From Paraflavitalea sp. CAU 1676 (GTDB taxonomy: Bacteria; Bacteroidota; Bacteroidia; Chitinophagales; Chitinophagaceae), in contig NZ_JARHUJ010000002.1 in NCBI RefSeq assembly GCF_029223285.1, forward strand, positions 806,001 to 870,000: a DNA stretch of 64,000 nucleotides. The letters are read 5' to 3'. Positions 54,268-63,675 of the stretch are shown piece after piece; position 1 is the stretch's first letter, and every line of letters begins with the position of its first letter. Position numbers and translations under genes: made by a program. The notes under the pieces were generated by a model. That model worked only from the letters and a program-made list of their open reading frames with translations. It was not told the origin of the DNA and did no database searches.

Positions 54268-54298
54268 TAAATGTAACGCTATTGGCAGCTGTGGGCAA
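54268..54298 (-). promoter_or_regulatory. Promoter-like element of the LuxR-type gene
   Basis: On the minus strand, TTG (54296-54298), 20 bases and TACATTTA (54268-54275) match the pattern seen in front of the effector-like operon, including the same 11-mer GTTACATTTAC (54267-54277). It predicts a 5' leader of about 70 bases. Confidence 0.5.
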
Positions 54299-54539
54299 TA
54301 CCGCATTGTGGTAGTAAGGCATCCCCGGATTTGGTGATAGGAAATGTGTTGTAACACCGATCAGGCTTGTTACAGGAGAAGAAAGAGATGGGGATCACTC
54401 ATTTGAGTAGAGTGGGGAGGGAGAGGCTTGTGCGGACGACGAGTTAAACTATAGACTCTAAAAATGGGTGTTTTCACCTTTTACAAAAACAGGCATTATT
54501 GTAAATAGTCATGGAATAATCTTGTTTTAATAACAAGAA

Positions 54540-54565
54540 GGTAAACACCTGACAAAGGTGCTACC
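54540..54565 (-). terminator. Hairpin after the secreted-protein gene
   Basis: CACCT (54546-54550) pairs with AGGTG (54556-54560), extended by GGTA and TACC (54540-54543, 54562-54565). On the minus strand it is followed by TTCTTGTTATT. A second small dyad (CTTGTT/AACAAG, 54521-54537) lies next to it. It is about 70 bases after the stop of the gene at 54634-55404. The rest of 54192-54633 has no gene that I can support. Confidence 0.55.
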
Positions 54566-54633
54566 CTTTTTGCCAGAGCAATTTGCCTGCAACGACTTCG
54601 GGCGCTTTCAGTGATTGCATACCTGTAGTTAGT

Positions 54634-55404
54634 CTAAAACTTGATCGACAGTTTCTCTGCCAGCAGCTTGCCCTCCTGGTAGTATTCAAAGACCCAGTCG
54701 CCTTCTTTCTTAAAGACGATGCCGTGAATAGACCCTTTCTCGGCCAGGAAGATTTCGGGAGCAGAGGTTTTAAGTATGGTAAATACTATTTGCGGTTTGG
54801 TATCGATCAACTGATATCCATTGGCGGTGGCCTGCGCATACAAAGTGCCGGAAGCCGATGTGGCAGCGGTACTTACTGCAGGAGTGGGAGGATTAGCGGG
54901 CGGTGTTGCAGCAACAGTTGCTGCAGGCAGGGCAGTGGTGGTCGCTGCGGTTTGGCGGGCACTTACCGGGGGCGTTCCATTGTAAGCATAAGCCACATCA
55001 TTCAGAGAATTGAGCGTCGCATTCATCGCCTCTACGTACGCCGTATTGTATTCCTTTTCCCGGCTTTTACCTTCTTTGCCTTTAAACACGATATTGCCCT
55101 GGCAATCCTTCAGAAACAGGGTAAGGTTGGTGGTGAAGATCGCTTTCCGGTCTGTAACCTCAACTTTCAGTGCATTGCACCTGTCTCCAGCCAGTTCTTT
55201 CGGAAGTTCCTGGTTATCGTAATACACGGTAAACCCTTTGCTTTCGAGGAATGATTTGGCTATTAGGTTTAACCCATACTGGTTGGGCGACTTTTGGAAG
55301 TCGAACTTCTCAGGCAGCAGCACCACCTTGTAGTTGTTGAGGGTGGTTTGAGCGCCTGCCGCGATGGAAACGAGCATTAATACGAAGAGGAGGTTCTTTT
55401 TCAT
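54634..55404 (-). CDS. Secreted protein of unknown function
   Basis: 256 residues from the ATG at 55404, which begins a signal peptide (MKKNLLFVLMLVSIAAGAQ); the longer frame from 55476 is unlikely. Residues 20-140 are mixed alpha/beta (NNYKVVLLPEKFDFQKSPN, then NLTLFLKDCQGNIVFKGKEGKS), as in small periplasmic proteins. A 60-residue Ala/Thr/Pro-rich linker (about 150-205) leads to a small C-terminal beta domain (EIFLAEKGSIHGIVFKKEGDWVFEYY). It is 68 bases downstream of the outer-membrane barrel gene, so they may be co-transcribed. Confidence 0.65.
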   Translation of the reverse strand: MKKNLLFVLMLVSIAAGAQTTLNNYKVVLLPEKFDFQKSPNQYGLNLIAKSFLESKGFTVYYDNQELPKELAGDRCNALKVEVTDRKAIFTTNLTLFLKDCQGNIVFKGKEGKSREKEYNTAYVEAMNATLNSLNDVAYAYNGTPPVSARQTAATTTALPAATVAATPPANPPTPAVSTAATSASGTLYAQATANGYQLIDTKPQIVFTILKTSAPEIFLAEKGSIHGIVFKKEGDWVFEYYQEGKLLAEKLSIKF

Positions 55405-55472
55405 AACTGTTGCGGTTCTTTTTTTGTGCACTTGGAAGCCATGCAATACCCTGCGAATGTAAGAAAAGGGGG

Positions 55473-57701
55473 TCAATCGCGGTTTGCCTCCTTACGGTTT
55501 CTGAAAGTCTGCGTCTCCGATTTGCTGAAACGGTAGGTAAACCCGAGCCTGAACCTGGCGGCATTGAAGTTGCTGACGCGATCGATTTGATAATTGGCCG
55601 CAGCTATCGTGGTCTTTCGTTTATTAGAATTCAACACATTGGTACCGTCGACAACTACCGTGGCTTTTCCTTTAAACATTGTCCTGCTCAGTCCCGATGC
55701 GAGGTAGTAATAGGGCCTGGTCCGGCTTTGGGCATCGTTATCTGGCCCTTGCGCGTCCAATCTACATTGAAAAGTAAGTTTCCAGGGCAGTTTCAGCCGC
55801 ACATTCAGCCGGCCGTTCCACGACCGATTCGAAAAACTAAAATCGGTATCCCGGTAGAAGCCGTATTGACGAAACAGGTAGCCGGTTAGCTGGCCGTTTA
55901 ACGAGAGCCACGGCAGCGGGTTATAGGTCGCGGAAAGCTCCGCGCCGTACCGCTTTTCGCTGGCGAGGTTAAACGGCATGGTGATCATCACCCCCTTGTC
56001 ACTTTGAAAGGTATATTGCAGGATGGGTGCGGTGGTAAAATGAGCGTACACGGTCGGGTTCAAGGTGAATTTGTTCCATTGCCGGGATAGCACCAGCTCC
56101 GCTACGTGCGTGAAGGATGGGTTCAGTCCCGGGTTTCCGACAAATTGCGCATTGAGGTCGGTCACCTCGTTGAACGGATAGAGACTCCATAACGACGGCC
56201 GGCCTATTCGCCGGGAATAGTTAGCCTGGATCGTCATCCCCTCCTGCAAACCATAGCTCATGTTAACAGTCGGGAACAGGCGTCCGTATTGCTTTTCGCT
56301 GCCGAAATCACCTTTTCTGTCGTGAATGTCTACCTGCGTGTACTCATAGCGCAAGCCTGCCTGGTAACTCAGCTTCCCCCATTGGCTTTTGTATTGCGCA
56401 TAAACCGCGCCGATATTTTCCTTGTAGTTGAGTTTGTTATCAATGCCGTCCAGCACTGCCCATCCGTTGTTCCCGTATTGCCCGGCTTTGTAATCACTTA
56501 GCACCGACCGGGTTTCCATTTTGAGACCTGCTTCGAAAGCCGATTGTTTGGAAAAAGGATATACGAAGTCGGATTGCATCACCAGGTCCCGACTATCGCC
56601 CCGCGAAAGCGTGCGGATAGCAGGTAAGGAAGCTGGCAAAGGGAATGTTTTGCGGGTGAACAGGTCCCAGGTCTTATCACTGTCCCAGAAATCATATTGC
56701 ACGTCGATAGTCAGTTTTTGGCCTTCCCGGTCAAAGGTCCGGGTGTAATTCGACTCGAACTGATTATAGCTACGGTTTTCCCGCGAATTACCCTGGCGTG
56801 TGAGGAGGCTGTCTGCACCCGCCGGCCCGAAGGCATAATCCAGCGCTGTTTGGTCGATGTCTCTGGTCGCATTTTTGAAATAGGCCAGGGTAAAAGTATT
56901 TTTGGAATTGGCCTGGTAATCTCCCCCGAGGTAGATCAGCCTGCCGTCGTCGTGGCGGTTTTCGTGCTGTACTTTTTCCAGCGAAGCGGCGCCATTTCGG
57001 GTCGCGATTTGCCTGGTGGAATAAAATCCAACATAATCCGAATAGCGCCCCCCCAGCGTGGCAAAAAGATTCCAATGTCCGGCTTTATAGTTCATGTTGG
57101 CATTCAGGTTGTAGTCATTCGGATGCCCGAAGGATACGCGTGCCTGGCCGCCGAATTTATCCTTACTATTCTTTTTGAGGATAATATTGATAGTCCCGGC
57201 CGAACCGGCCGCATCATACCGTGCAGACGGGCTCGTCATCACTTCAATCCTTTCGATACTGCCGGCCGCGATTTGGGTGAGGATGTTGGCCGGTGTGAGG
57301 CCGGATCGACGTCCGTTGACCAATATGGTCACATTACTGTTTCCCCGGAGCCTGATGGTTCCGGTGGCGTCGGCCGTAACGGAGGGGATGCCGTTGAGTA
57401 CATCGGCTGCTGCGCCACTTTCCGAAAGGATGTCTGTACCTATGCGGTAAACCTTCTTGTCCAACTGTACGTCGACTGCCGACCGTTTGGCTGTAATCCT
57501 CACTGCAGGAAGGGAAATGGTATCGTTTTTCATCGGCGGCGTCCGGATCGCGCCCGTGGAATCGCGCGGGCGCATTACCGGCAACGCCTGACCGTGAACT
57601 TCAATGGCCATCAGGCTGGCAACAGCGAAGAGGCAGGTCTGGGCAAATCCGGATCGGACGGGCGCCATTTTCCAATGGGGGCCAATATGGAGTTTGAGCA
57701 T
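55473..57701 (-). CDS. Outer-membrane beta-barrel receptor (TonB-dependent-like, Omp_b-brl_3 type)
   Basis: 742 residues if started at the ATG at 57701; the ATG at 57668 (731 residues) is an equal choice and starts directly with a signal peptide (MAPVRSGFAQTCLFAVASL). A plug domain follows: ADVLNGIPSVTADATGTIRLRGNSNVTILVNG, with IERIEVMTSPSARYDAAGSAGTINIILKK after it. The rest is a beta-barrel with repeated strand-turn pairs and an aromatic end (LGFTYRFSKSE). There is no carboxypeptidase-like or STN domain. Such barrels import or export metal complexes, peptides or oligosaccharides. It is divergent from a LytS/LytTR pair that could regulate it. Confidence 0.85.
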   Translation of the reverse strand: MLKLHIGPHWKMAPVRSGFAQTCLFAVASLMAIEVHGQALPVMRPRDSTGAIRTPPMKNDTISLPAVRITAKRSAVDVQLDKKVYRIGTDILSESGAAADVLNGIPSVTADATGTIRLRGNSNVTILVNGRRSGLTPANILTQIAAGSIERIEVMTSPSARYDAAGSAGTINIILKKNSKDKFGGQARVSFGHPNDYNLNANMNYKAGHWNLFATLGGRYSDYVGFYSTRQIATRNGAASLEKVQHENRHDDGRLIYLGGDYQANSKNTFTLAYFKNATRDIDQTALDYAFGPAGADSLLTRQGNSRENRSYNQFESNYTRTFDREGQKLTIDVQYDFWDSDKTWDLFTRKTFPLPASLPAIRTLSRGDSRDLVMQSDFVYPFSKQSAFEAGLKMETRSVLSDYKAGQYGNNGWAVLDGIDNKLNYKENIGAVYAQYKSQWGKLSYQAGLRYEYTQVDIHDRKGDFGSEKQYGRLFPTVNMSYGLQEGMTIQANYSRRIGRPSLWSLYPFNEVTDLNAQFVGNPGLNPSFTHVAELVLSRQWNKFTLNPTVYAHFTTAPILQYTFQSDKGVMITMPFNLASEKRYGAELSATYNPLPWLSLNGQLTGYLFRQYGFYRDTDFSFSNRSWNGRLNVRLKLPWKLTFQCRLDAQGPDNDAQSRTRPYYYLASGLSRTMFKGKATVVVDGTNVLNSNKRKTTIAAANYQIDRVSNFNAARFRLGFTYRFSKSETQTFRNRKEANRD

Positions 57702-57907
57702 GCAAGATAATGACACGGCGGTTCTGTTTGGTTCGATGCAAATGAACGCCATCGCAACTGTTGCTCCCCGGCTTTTAGCCAAAGTGCGGATCATGCCCTG
57801 TTTAAAACCGGAATCGACCGGGTTCACCGAAAAGGAGGAAGAAATTGTCGAAAGCTGCTTGAAAACGGATGTTGGTCGAATGTTAAAAAACCGAAGGTTT
57901 CAAAGGT

Positions 57908-57915
57908 TAACTTTG
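57908..57915 (+). promoter_or_regulatory. -7 box of the LytS/LytTR pair
   Basis: TAACTTTG matches TAnnTTTG fully and lies 38 bases before the kinase start codon. No TTG is found at the normal -33 distance. Confidence 0.45.
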
Positions 57916-57953
57916 ATACCCAACTCAGCATCACATACTTCACCAGCCGAAGC

Positions 57954-59006
57954 ATGACCCAACGTTTTTACATGGCAGGCAATCGTTTACTAACGCATAT
58001 CCTCTTCTGGATCGGATACGTGTTCGTATACACGGGCGTGCACGCGGAAGGGGAAGACGGTCTTTGGGTTTATTTCCGGATAGAACTACAAGGATTACCT
58101 GCCGCGATGCTGGTTACCTATGTCAATATTTACTGCCTGTTCCCACGCTTTTTCAAACCGAAAAGGTATATAGCGTATGCGGCCAGTGCGGTGGTGCTGC
58201 TGTTCACGGCCGCGCTGCTGAACCGGATCCTGATCGAGCGCTTTATCGAGCCACAGTTTTTCCCGGATACGACTTATTATGAACCCATTTTTGTCTGGTA
58301 CCTGCTTTTTAAAGGAATGGTATGGTTTCTGGCGCCGGTCCTCTTGTTCACGTTGCTGATCAAGGCCGTGGAGCATTGGGTTGATCAGGAAAGGATTCAT
58401 CAGGACACCAGGCGGGAAAAACTAGCCGCCGAACTGAACCTGCTCAAAGCGCAGGTACATCCGCATTTCCTTTTCAATACCCTCAACAACCTGTACGCGC
58501 TTACGCTGCAATCGGCCCCGGCTGCGCCACAGGTCGTGCTGAAACTCTCCGAACTGATGAGCTATATGCTGTATGAGTCGCAGTCGGAGCTTATTTTGCT
58601 GGAAAAGGAAATCGCGCATATCAGCAATTATATGGCGCTCGAAAAACTGCGGTACGGCGATCGGCTGGACGTTTCGCTGACCGCTTCGGGGGAAACGGAA
58701 GCCAAAATGATCGCGCCCTTGCTGCTGATCCCTTTCGTCGAGAACGCCTTCAAACATGGGGTAAGTGACGAGATGGATGATGTTTGGGTAACCATCGACC
58801 TCAAAGTGAAGGATGGCTGGCTCAGCGTGAAAGTGGAAAACAGCCATGCGGGAGGAGAAAACCGTGACAGCAAGAATAACACTACGGGAGGAATTGGCCT
58901 GCAAAATGTAAAACGCAGGCTGGCTTTACTGTATCCGGATGCTCACCAGCTTAGCCATACAAAGGAAGCAGCACATTATACCGTGGACCTTAAAATAAGA
59001 ATGTAA
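57954..59006 (+). CDS. LytS-type sensor histidine kinase
   Basis: 350 residues. Four membrane helices lie in the first 145 residues (about 12-30, 46-63, 72-92 and 118-138), with no large periplasmic loop. The phospho-acceptor block AQVHPHFLFNTLNNL places His171. The ATP-binding domain has LLLIPFVENAFKHG and a GGIGLQNVKRRL glycine-rich loop. This is the standard HisKA-like LytS/YehU form of Bacteroidota. It is followed six bases later by the LytTR regulator gene. The signal is not evident. Confidence 0.92.
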   Translation: MTQRFYMAGNRLLTHILFWIGYVFVYTGVHAEGEDGLWVYFRIELQGLPAAMLVTYVNIYCLFPRFFKPKRYIAYAASAVVLLFTAALLNRILIERFIEPQFFPDTTYYEPIFVWYLLFKGMVWFLAPVLLFTLLIKAVEHWVDQERIHQDTRREKLAAELNLLKAQVHPHFLFNTLNNLYALTLQSAPAAPQVVLKLSELMSYMLYESQSELILLEKEIAHISNYMALEKLRYGDRLDVSLTASGETEAKMIAPLLLIPFVENAFKHGVSDEMDDVWVTIDLKVKDGWLSVKVENSHAGGENRDSKNNTTGGIGLQNVKRRLALLYPDAHQLSHTKEAAHYTVDLKIRM

Positions 59007-59012
59007 CAACGA

Positions 59013-59747
59013 ATGACGGCAAGTAAAATCAGGTGCCTGGTCGTAGATGACGAACCATTGGCGATATCGGTATTGCAGGATTACATCAGCCAACTGGAAA
59101 CGCTGACGTTGGTGGGCACCTGTAGGAGTGGGGTGGAAGCATTGCTTTTTTTACAAAAAAACAAAGTAGACCTGCTTTTCCTCGACATTCAAATGCCTAA
59201 GCTCACCGGTATCGACTTCCTGAAAACCTTGTCCAACAGGCCAAAGGTGATCTTCACCACGGCCTTCCGTGAATATGCATTGGAAGGCTTCGAATTGAAT
59301 GTACTGGATTACCTGCTGAAACCGATCCCATTCGACCGATTCCTCATTGCTATCAATAAGTATTATCCGGCTGGTAATGCCGCCCATTCGCTTCCAACAA
59401 TGCTAATACCAGCCGATCAGGGCAGTACGGGCGAGCCCTTTATTTACCTGAAATCGGATAAGAAAATGGTGAAGGTGTTCCTGTGGGAAATTCTCTACAT
59501 CGAAAGCCTTAAAGACTACGTTAAAGTAAAGACCGTATCGGGAGAAGTGGTGAGCTACCAACGGATCAGCTACCTGGAAGAGAAATTGCCCGATCGCCGC
59601 TTCCTTCGCATCCACCGTGCCTACATTATTGCGACAGACAAGATCCGGTCGTTCAACAGTTCGGTGATCGAAGTGGGTGGCCAGGAGTTGCCCATCGGGC
59701 GTCAGTATAAACCGGAGGTGATGAAAGCATTGGGTATGCAGGAATGA
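59013..59747 (+). CDS. LytTR-type response regulator
   Basis: 244 residues. The receiver domain has the acidic pair VVDDEP (12-13), phospho-acceptor Asp58 (LLFLDIQMP), and the conserved TTAFREYALEGFELNVLDYLLKP end. The DNA-binding LytTR domain starts near 145 with DKKMVKVFLWEILYIESLKDYVKV and ends with LRIHRAYIIATDKI. Cognate to the kinase just upstream. The likely target is the divergent outer-membrane barrel gene or its own operon; LytTR proteins bind direct repeats, which I could not clearly locate. Confidence 0.92.
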   Translation: MTASKIRCLVVDDEPLAISVLQDYISQLETLTLVGTCRSGVEALLFLQKNKVDLLFLDIQMPKLTGIDFLKTLSNRPKVIFTTAFREYALEGFELNVLDYLLKPIPFDRFLIAINKYYPAGNAAHSLPTMLIPADQGSTGEPFIYLKSDKKMVKVFLWEILYIESLKDYVKVKTVSGEVVSYQRISYLEEKLPDRRFLRIHRAYIIATDKIRSFNSSVIEVGGQELPIGRQYKPEVMKALGMQE

Positions 59748-60121
59748 ACGGCGGAAAGGGCATCCAGGAGGGCACTAAAAGAAAAAAGGTCCACTGTGGA
59801 AACAGCTGACCTCTAACGATTGCTTGCCATATGAAAAAAGGTAAAAATCTAAGGAAGGGAGGGTTGCACTTGTCTATCTTTCACTTGTTCTCTCTATCAT
59901 TTCCTCCGATGAAACAAAGATAGAACAGGAAAACACCCCCACAATACCAAATTGTGGGTCATTTCATGAGCGCAAACAGTACTCCGCCAACCCTAAATGC
60001 TTGCCCAGACTGCGTTTCCTGCGCCGAACACCATGACCACCAACCCATTTTCGCATTACTTCAACCGATTGCGCAAGTTTCCGGCACCGCCGGCCCCCAA
60101 AAGCCGGTACATTTGAGAACC
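59748..60121. other. Intergenic region without identifiable gene
   Basis: This 374-base gap has no supported gene. An in-frame upstream extension of the GH123-like gene to 59954 is open, but lacks a signal peptide. No hairpin with a T tract and no clear promoter box were found. Confidence 0.4.
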
Positions 60122-61858
60122 ATGAAACGATACCTCCTTTTGCCAATCGCCTCGCTCCTCTATATCGCCGCAGGTGCGCAGAATGCCAGCCAGCCAACCA
60201 CATCACGATCAGGCACTTCAAAAGCTGCCCATACCGCTTCGTGGGGCAGCCAGCGAACTGCTGTACAGGTCAGTTTTGCCGGCAGCAGTCAGCGGTTCGA
60301 CAGGAATACCCTTCCGGCTGTCAAAATCAGCCAAAAATGGACGGCAGCCGGCTGGAAAGGCGAAAAAGTACAAACCCAGCTGCTCATCTGGAGCGCGGGC
60401 GCCGTAGCCGATATTCGGGTAGCCACCAGCGACCTGAAAGATAAGCGCGGTAATACTATCTCCAAAAATAACCTGAGCACCGGCTTTGTGCAGTACGTGA
60501 TGACGGATGAGTTCAGGAATGGATGCGGATACCGCAAACCGGCCGATTTCGACTCTTCGCTCGTGGCCGACATCATTCAAACCGGTAAACCCAGCACGAG
60601 CCTGGAGGCCCAAACCGTACAACCTGTTTGGATAAGCATATCCATTCCGGCATCCGCTAAAGCAGGCATTTATACCGGCACAGTTACCGTAGTGGCCGAC
60701 AAAACCTATAAGCTGCCCGTTTCTCTCACCGTCGTTGACCGGACCCTTCCGGCGCCTGACCAATGGACCTACCAGCTGGACCTTTGGCAACACCCGGCTG
60801 CGGTAGCCCGCGTGCACCAGGTAGCCCTGTGGAGCGATGCCCATTTCGACCTGATGAGAAAGTATTATACCATGCTGGCGGCTGCAGGCCAAAAGAACAT
60901 AACGGCCAGCATCGTACACGAACCCTGGGGCCATCAAACGTATGATGACTATCCAAGTCTCATCAAATGGACGAAAACCCGGGAAGGCAAATGGCAATTC
61001 GATTACACCCTGTTCGATAAATACGTGTCGTTTGTGATGAGCTGTGGCATCAAGGGGCGCATCAATTGCTACAGCATGGTGCCCTGGAAGATAGCCTTCA
61101 CGTATTATGATGAAGCCCTCGGCAGAGATTCGATATTTACGGGCTCTATCGGATCGCCGGAGTACAATGCGTTTTGGCGGCCGATGCTCACCGACTTTAC
61201 CCAGCACCTCAAAGCAAAGGGCTGGTTCAACATAACCGCCATTGCCATGGACGAAAGGCCGCTGGCAGCCATGCAATCAGTGATTGCGCTGCTGAAATCG
61301 GTCGATAAGGACTGGAAGGTGGCCCTGGCCGGCAATTACCACGGCGAGATCGAATCGGACATCGAGGATTACTGCATCGCTTCAGAACAACAATTCCCGG
61401 CCGCGGTATTGGCAAAGCGTAAATCGGCCGGTAAGCTGAGCACCTGGTACACCTGCTGTTCGGAGAAATATCCCAATGGCTTTACATTCTCACCGCCCGA
61501 CGAACACGTGTGGATGGGCTGGTATACGGCTGCTACCGGTATGGACGGTTACCTGCGTTGGGCTTACAACAGCTGGACCAAACAACCGCTTACCGATAGC
61601 CGCTTCACGGCCTGGCCGGCGGGCGATACCTACCAGGTATATCCCGGTCCGCTGAGTTCTATCCGTTTCGAGAAGTTGATTGAAGGCATCCAGGATTATG
61701 AAAAGATCCAGATCCTCAGGAAGGAATACCGCACCAGGAATCAAACTGCCAGACTGAACGAGCTGGAAACTGCCTTGCAGCAATTCAAGATCAGCAGCCT
61801 GGCAAAGACGCCTGCGGCGGAGATGGTGGCGAAAGCGAAAGGGTTGCTGAATCAGTAA
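60122..61858 (+). CDS. GH123-like glycoside hydrolase (DUF4091 region)
   Basis: 578 residues from the ATG at 60122, chosen because a signal peptide follows (MKRYLLLPIASLLYIAAGAQ). Residues 50-210 form a beta-sandwich domain. The catalytic part shows IAMDERPL with Asp377 and Glu378 side by side, the acid pair known from GH123 N-acetyl-beta-galactosaminidases. The C-terminal DUF4091 pattern follows: MDGYLRWAYNSW, then PGPLSSIRFEKLIEGIQDYE. It likely removes N-acetylgalactosamine or a related sugar from glycans in the periplasm. It is alone, without SusC/D genes nearby. Confidence 0.8.
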   Translation: MKRYLLLPIASLLYIAAGAQNASQPTTSRSGTSKAAHTASWGSQRTAVQVSFAGSSQRFDRNTLPAVKISQKWTAAGWKGEKVQTQLLIWSAGAVADIRVATSDLKDKRGNTISKNNLSTGFVQYVMTDEFRNGCGYRKPADFDSSLVADIIQTGKPSTSLEAQTVQPVWISISIPASAKAGIYTGTVTVVADKTYKLPVSLTVVDRTLPAPDQWTYQLDLWQHPAAVARVHQVALWSDAHFDLMRKYYTMLAAAGQKNITASIVHEPWGHQTYDDYPSLIKWTKTREGKWQFDYTLFDKYVSFVMSCGIKGRINCYSMVPWKIAFTYYDEALGRDSIFTGSIGSPEYNAFWRPMLTDFTQHLKAKGWFNITAIAMDERPLAAMQSVIALLKSVDKDWKVALAGNYHGEIESDIEDYCIASEQQFPAAVLAKRKSAGKLSTWYTCCSEKYPNGFTFSPPDEHVWMGWYTAATGMDGYLRWAYNSWTKQPLTDSRFTAWPAGDTYQVYPGPLSSIRFEKLIEGIQDYEKIQILRKEYRTRNQTARLNELETALQQFKISSLAKTPAAEMVAKAKGLLNQ

Positions 61859-62227
61859 AGTCAAGAGCAGGGTAGTGGTCTATGAAATTTGTCAACATGC
61901 CAGCTTTTAGCGGTAGTGCCCCTGGATACTGATATATATAAAGAGATTATCTTTTCTTCAAAATAAGTGCACATCGATTTATTACGCCGATGCCGTTTTG
62001 TTGTTTCTATTGAAAAGGTTGAGGCTTTATAGATAAAGAAATACATTAGTATCAGCCCTGCAAATTCATGCGGGGCTTCTTTATTTTTTAGGTGCTTGCA
62101 AGCGATTAACGCGCATATGTGGCGGCTCTTTATCAGGCAGTCGCCCTTCGAAATAATTTAGTACTAGAATTGCTTTTAACCGAAAGTTTACGTATAATAG
62201 TGGTAACTACACCGACAAGAATCTTAT
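61859..62227. other. AT-rich intergenic region with a hairpin
   Basis: AGCCCTGCA (62054-62062) and TGCGGGGCT (62069-62077) form a hairpin with one mismatch, followed by TCTTTATTTTTT. It looks like a terminator on the plus strand, though it is almost 200 bases from the last gene. From about 61,860 on the composition is clearly more AT-rich than before. No gene is supported in the gap. Confidence 0.5.
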
Positions 62228-63130
62228 ATGGAATACATTTCGACATCAGCGCTCGCAAATGAACTAGACATAAGATCAAGTGACTTGTTTGACAAACTGA
62301 AAGCGTTTGGTTGGATAGAAAGGAAGAATGATAAATGGACGCTTACCGAGCTTGGAAAACATAAAGGCGGACAGGTACGAAGCAGTCCAAAGTTCGGAGA
62401 CTACATCGTTTGGCCCGAAAACATTGTCCTAGACAATGGGCAACAACAAGAAAAACCAAAACTGCTTAATGCCACAGCACTTGGCAAGTACTTCAACGTT
62501 TCTTCCCAACGAATGAATTTGATTCTATCGGAATTTGGGTGGATAGAAAAAGATATTGCAGGCTGGATAATTACTAAACTCGGCAAAAATGTTGGAGGCA
62601 GGCAACTTGAACATGAAACTTCGGGCGGCTCCTATGTTTTATGGCCTGCGAATATTTTGCAAAACAAAAGTTTAGCCGGTGTTTTCAATGAAACTCCGCT
62701 AGAAAAAGAAACAACCAAGCCTGTTATATCAGTCCAGCAGCAACAGACACAGGTGCCTGTTTCAACCTCAAATAATTTCAGGGACAAGTTTGAAGCTAAA
62801 CACAGAACCAAGGATGGCCATTTTGTGCGTTCAAGAGCCGAAGTAATCATTGATGACACACTGTATGACTATGGCTTGGTGCATGCCTATGAAAAGAAAG
62901 TTCCGATTGAAGAGGAATTGTATACCGACTTCTATTTACCAAATGGTAAAGTCTACATCGAATTTTGGGGCATGGAAAGTGATCCACAATATGTAGAAAG
63001 GAAGAAAATAAAATTAGAGATTTATAAGAAATACGATTTGAAACTAATTGAGCTCGACGACAGCGACATCGCCAACCTTGACGACCATTTACCGAGAAAA
63101 TTATTAAAGTATGGAATCAAGGTATATTGA
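62228..63130 (+). CDS. Tandem winged-helix-like repeats with C-terminal PD-(D/E)XK nuclease-like domain
   Basis: 300 residues. Two related units cover about 8-66 and 84-143. Each has a short helix-turn-helix (ELDIRSSDLFDKLKAFGWIE; YFNVSSQRMNLILSEFGWIE), a glycine-containing turn (LGKHKGGQV; LGKNVGGRQ), and YxxWPxNI at its end. They resemble the KilAC-type C-terminal domain of phage antirepressors. After a Gln-rich linker, the C-terminal 105 residues look like a restriction-endonuclease fold: SRAEVIIDD with Glu205, TDFYLP with Asp234, YIEFWG with Glu245, and ERKKIKLEIYKKYDLKLIEL after it. The gene lies in an AT-rich segment and may be acquired. Confidence 0.75.
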   Translation: MEYISTSALANELDIRSSDLFDKLKAFGWIERKNDKWTLTELGKHKGGQVRSSPKFGDYIVWPENIVLDNGQQQEKPKLLNATALGKYFNVSSQRMNLILSEFGWIEKDIAGWIITKLGKNVGGRQLEHETSGGSYVLWPANILQNKSLAGVFNETPLEKETTKPVISVQQQQTQVPVSTSNNFRDKFEAKHRTKDGHFVRSRAEVIIDDTLYDYGLVHAYEKKVPIEEELYTDFYLPNGKVYIEFWGMESDPQYVERKKIKLEIYKKYDLKLIELDDSDIANLDDHLPRKLLKYGIKVY

Positions 63131-63144
63131 CGGAAGCAACCACT

Positions 63145-63480
63145 TTATTTTTCCTTCAGCAGATTAAGAATTTCCTGATTTTGCTGGATCATCTTCTCAA
63201 CCTGTTGATTAAGGCGCTCAACAGTTTTGTTAAAGTCTACCTTCGCCCCATCAATACAGTCTTTACCCTCCAATAGTCGGATTAGGGGTGCTTGTAAAAC
63301 CTTTGCGATGTCGAGTAACTGGTTAATGGAAAGGCTTGTGCGGCCACTTTCTATAGCACAGTAGCCGCCTTGTGTGATACCCAGCTCAAAAGCCATATAT
63401 TCCTGGGTGAAATTTTGTAACAGTCGTTGTTCTTTGATACGTTGAATAATGAGTCGGCTTTCAGTTTTCGTTGTTTGCAT
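63145..63480 (-). CDS. XRE-family helix-turn-helix regulator
   Basis: 111 residues. The DNA-binding domain spans about 12-70, with QEYMAFELGITQGGYCAIESGRTSLSINQLLDIAKVL showing the Gly turn and the following recognition helix. The C-terminal 35 residues are a coiled coil (RLNQQVEKMIQQNQEILNLL) for dimerisation. It converges on the nuclease gene and is divergent from the next gene, with which it shares a regulatory gap carrying dyads. Likely represses one or both. Confidence 0.88.
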   Translation of the reverse strand: MQTTKTESRLIIQRIKEQRLLQNFTQEYMAFELGITQGGYCAIESGRTSLSINQLLDIAKVLQAPLIRLLEGKDCIDGAKVDFNKTVERLNQQVEKMIQQNQEILNLLKEK

Positions 63481-63675
63481 GACAGCATCCCTTTAATGTT
63501 AAAAAAACGAATCGCCCACTGTGGCGACTACATGCCATGCTGTTCAATTATCTGTGGAGCATTCAAATATAAGTCAGCCAATCGAGCTGACAATAATTTA
63601 ACGCAGAAATCACCACCCGTGAACTTTCACAATCAGTAGGCTGCCTGGCAACTACTCCGCGGGCGGGCCGCGTTC

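Noticed and set aside
56697-57710. 337-residue plus-strand frame opposite the outer-membrane barrel
   Set aside because: The barrel has clear plug and strand motifs; the frame is a shadow.
60218-61276. 352-residue minus-strand frame opposite the GH123-like gene
   Set aside because: GH123 motifs and signal peptide are on the plus strand.
61861-62046. 61-residue minus-strand frame in the AT-rich gap
   Set aside because: No start context or recognisable pattern; likely chance.
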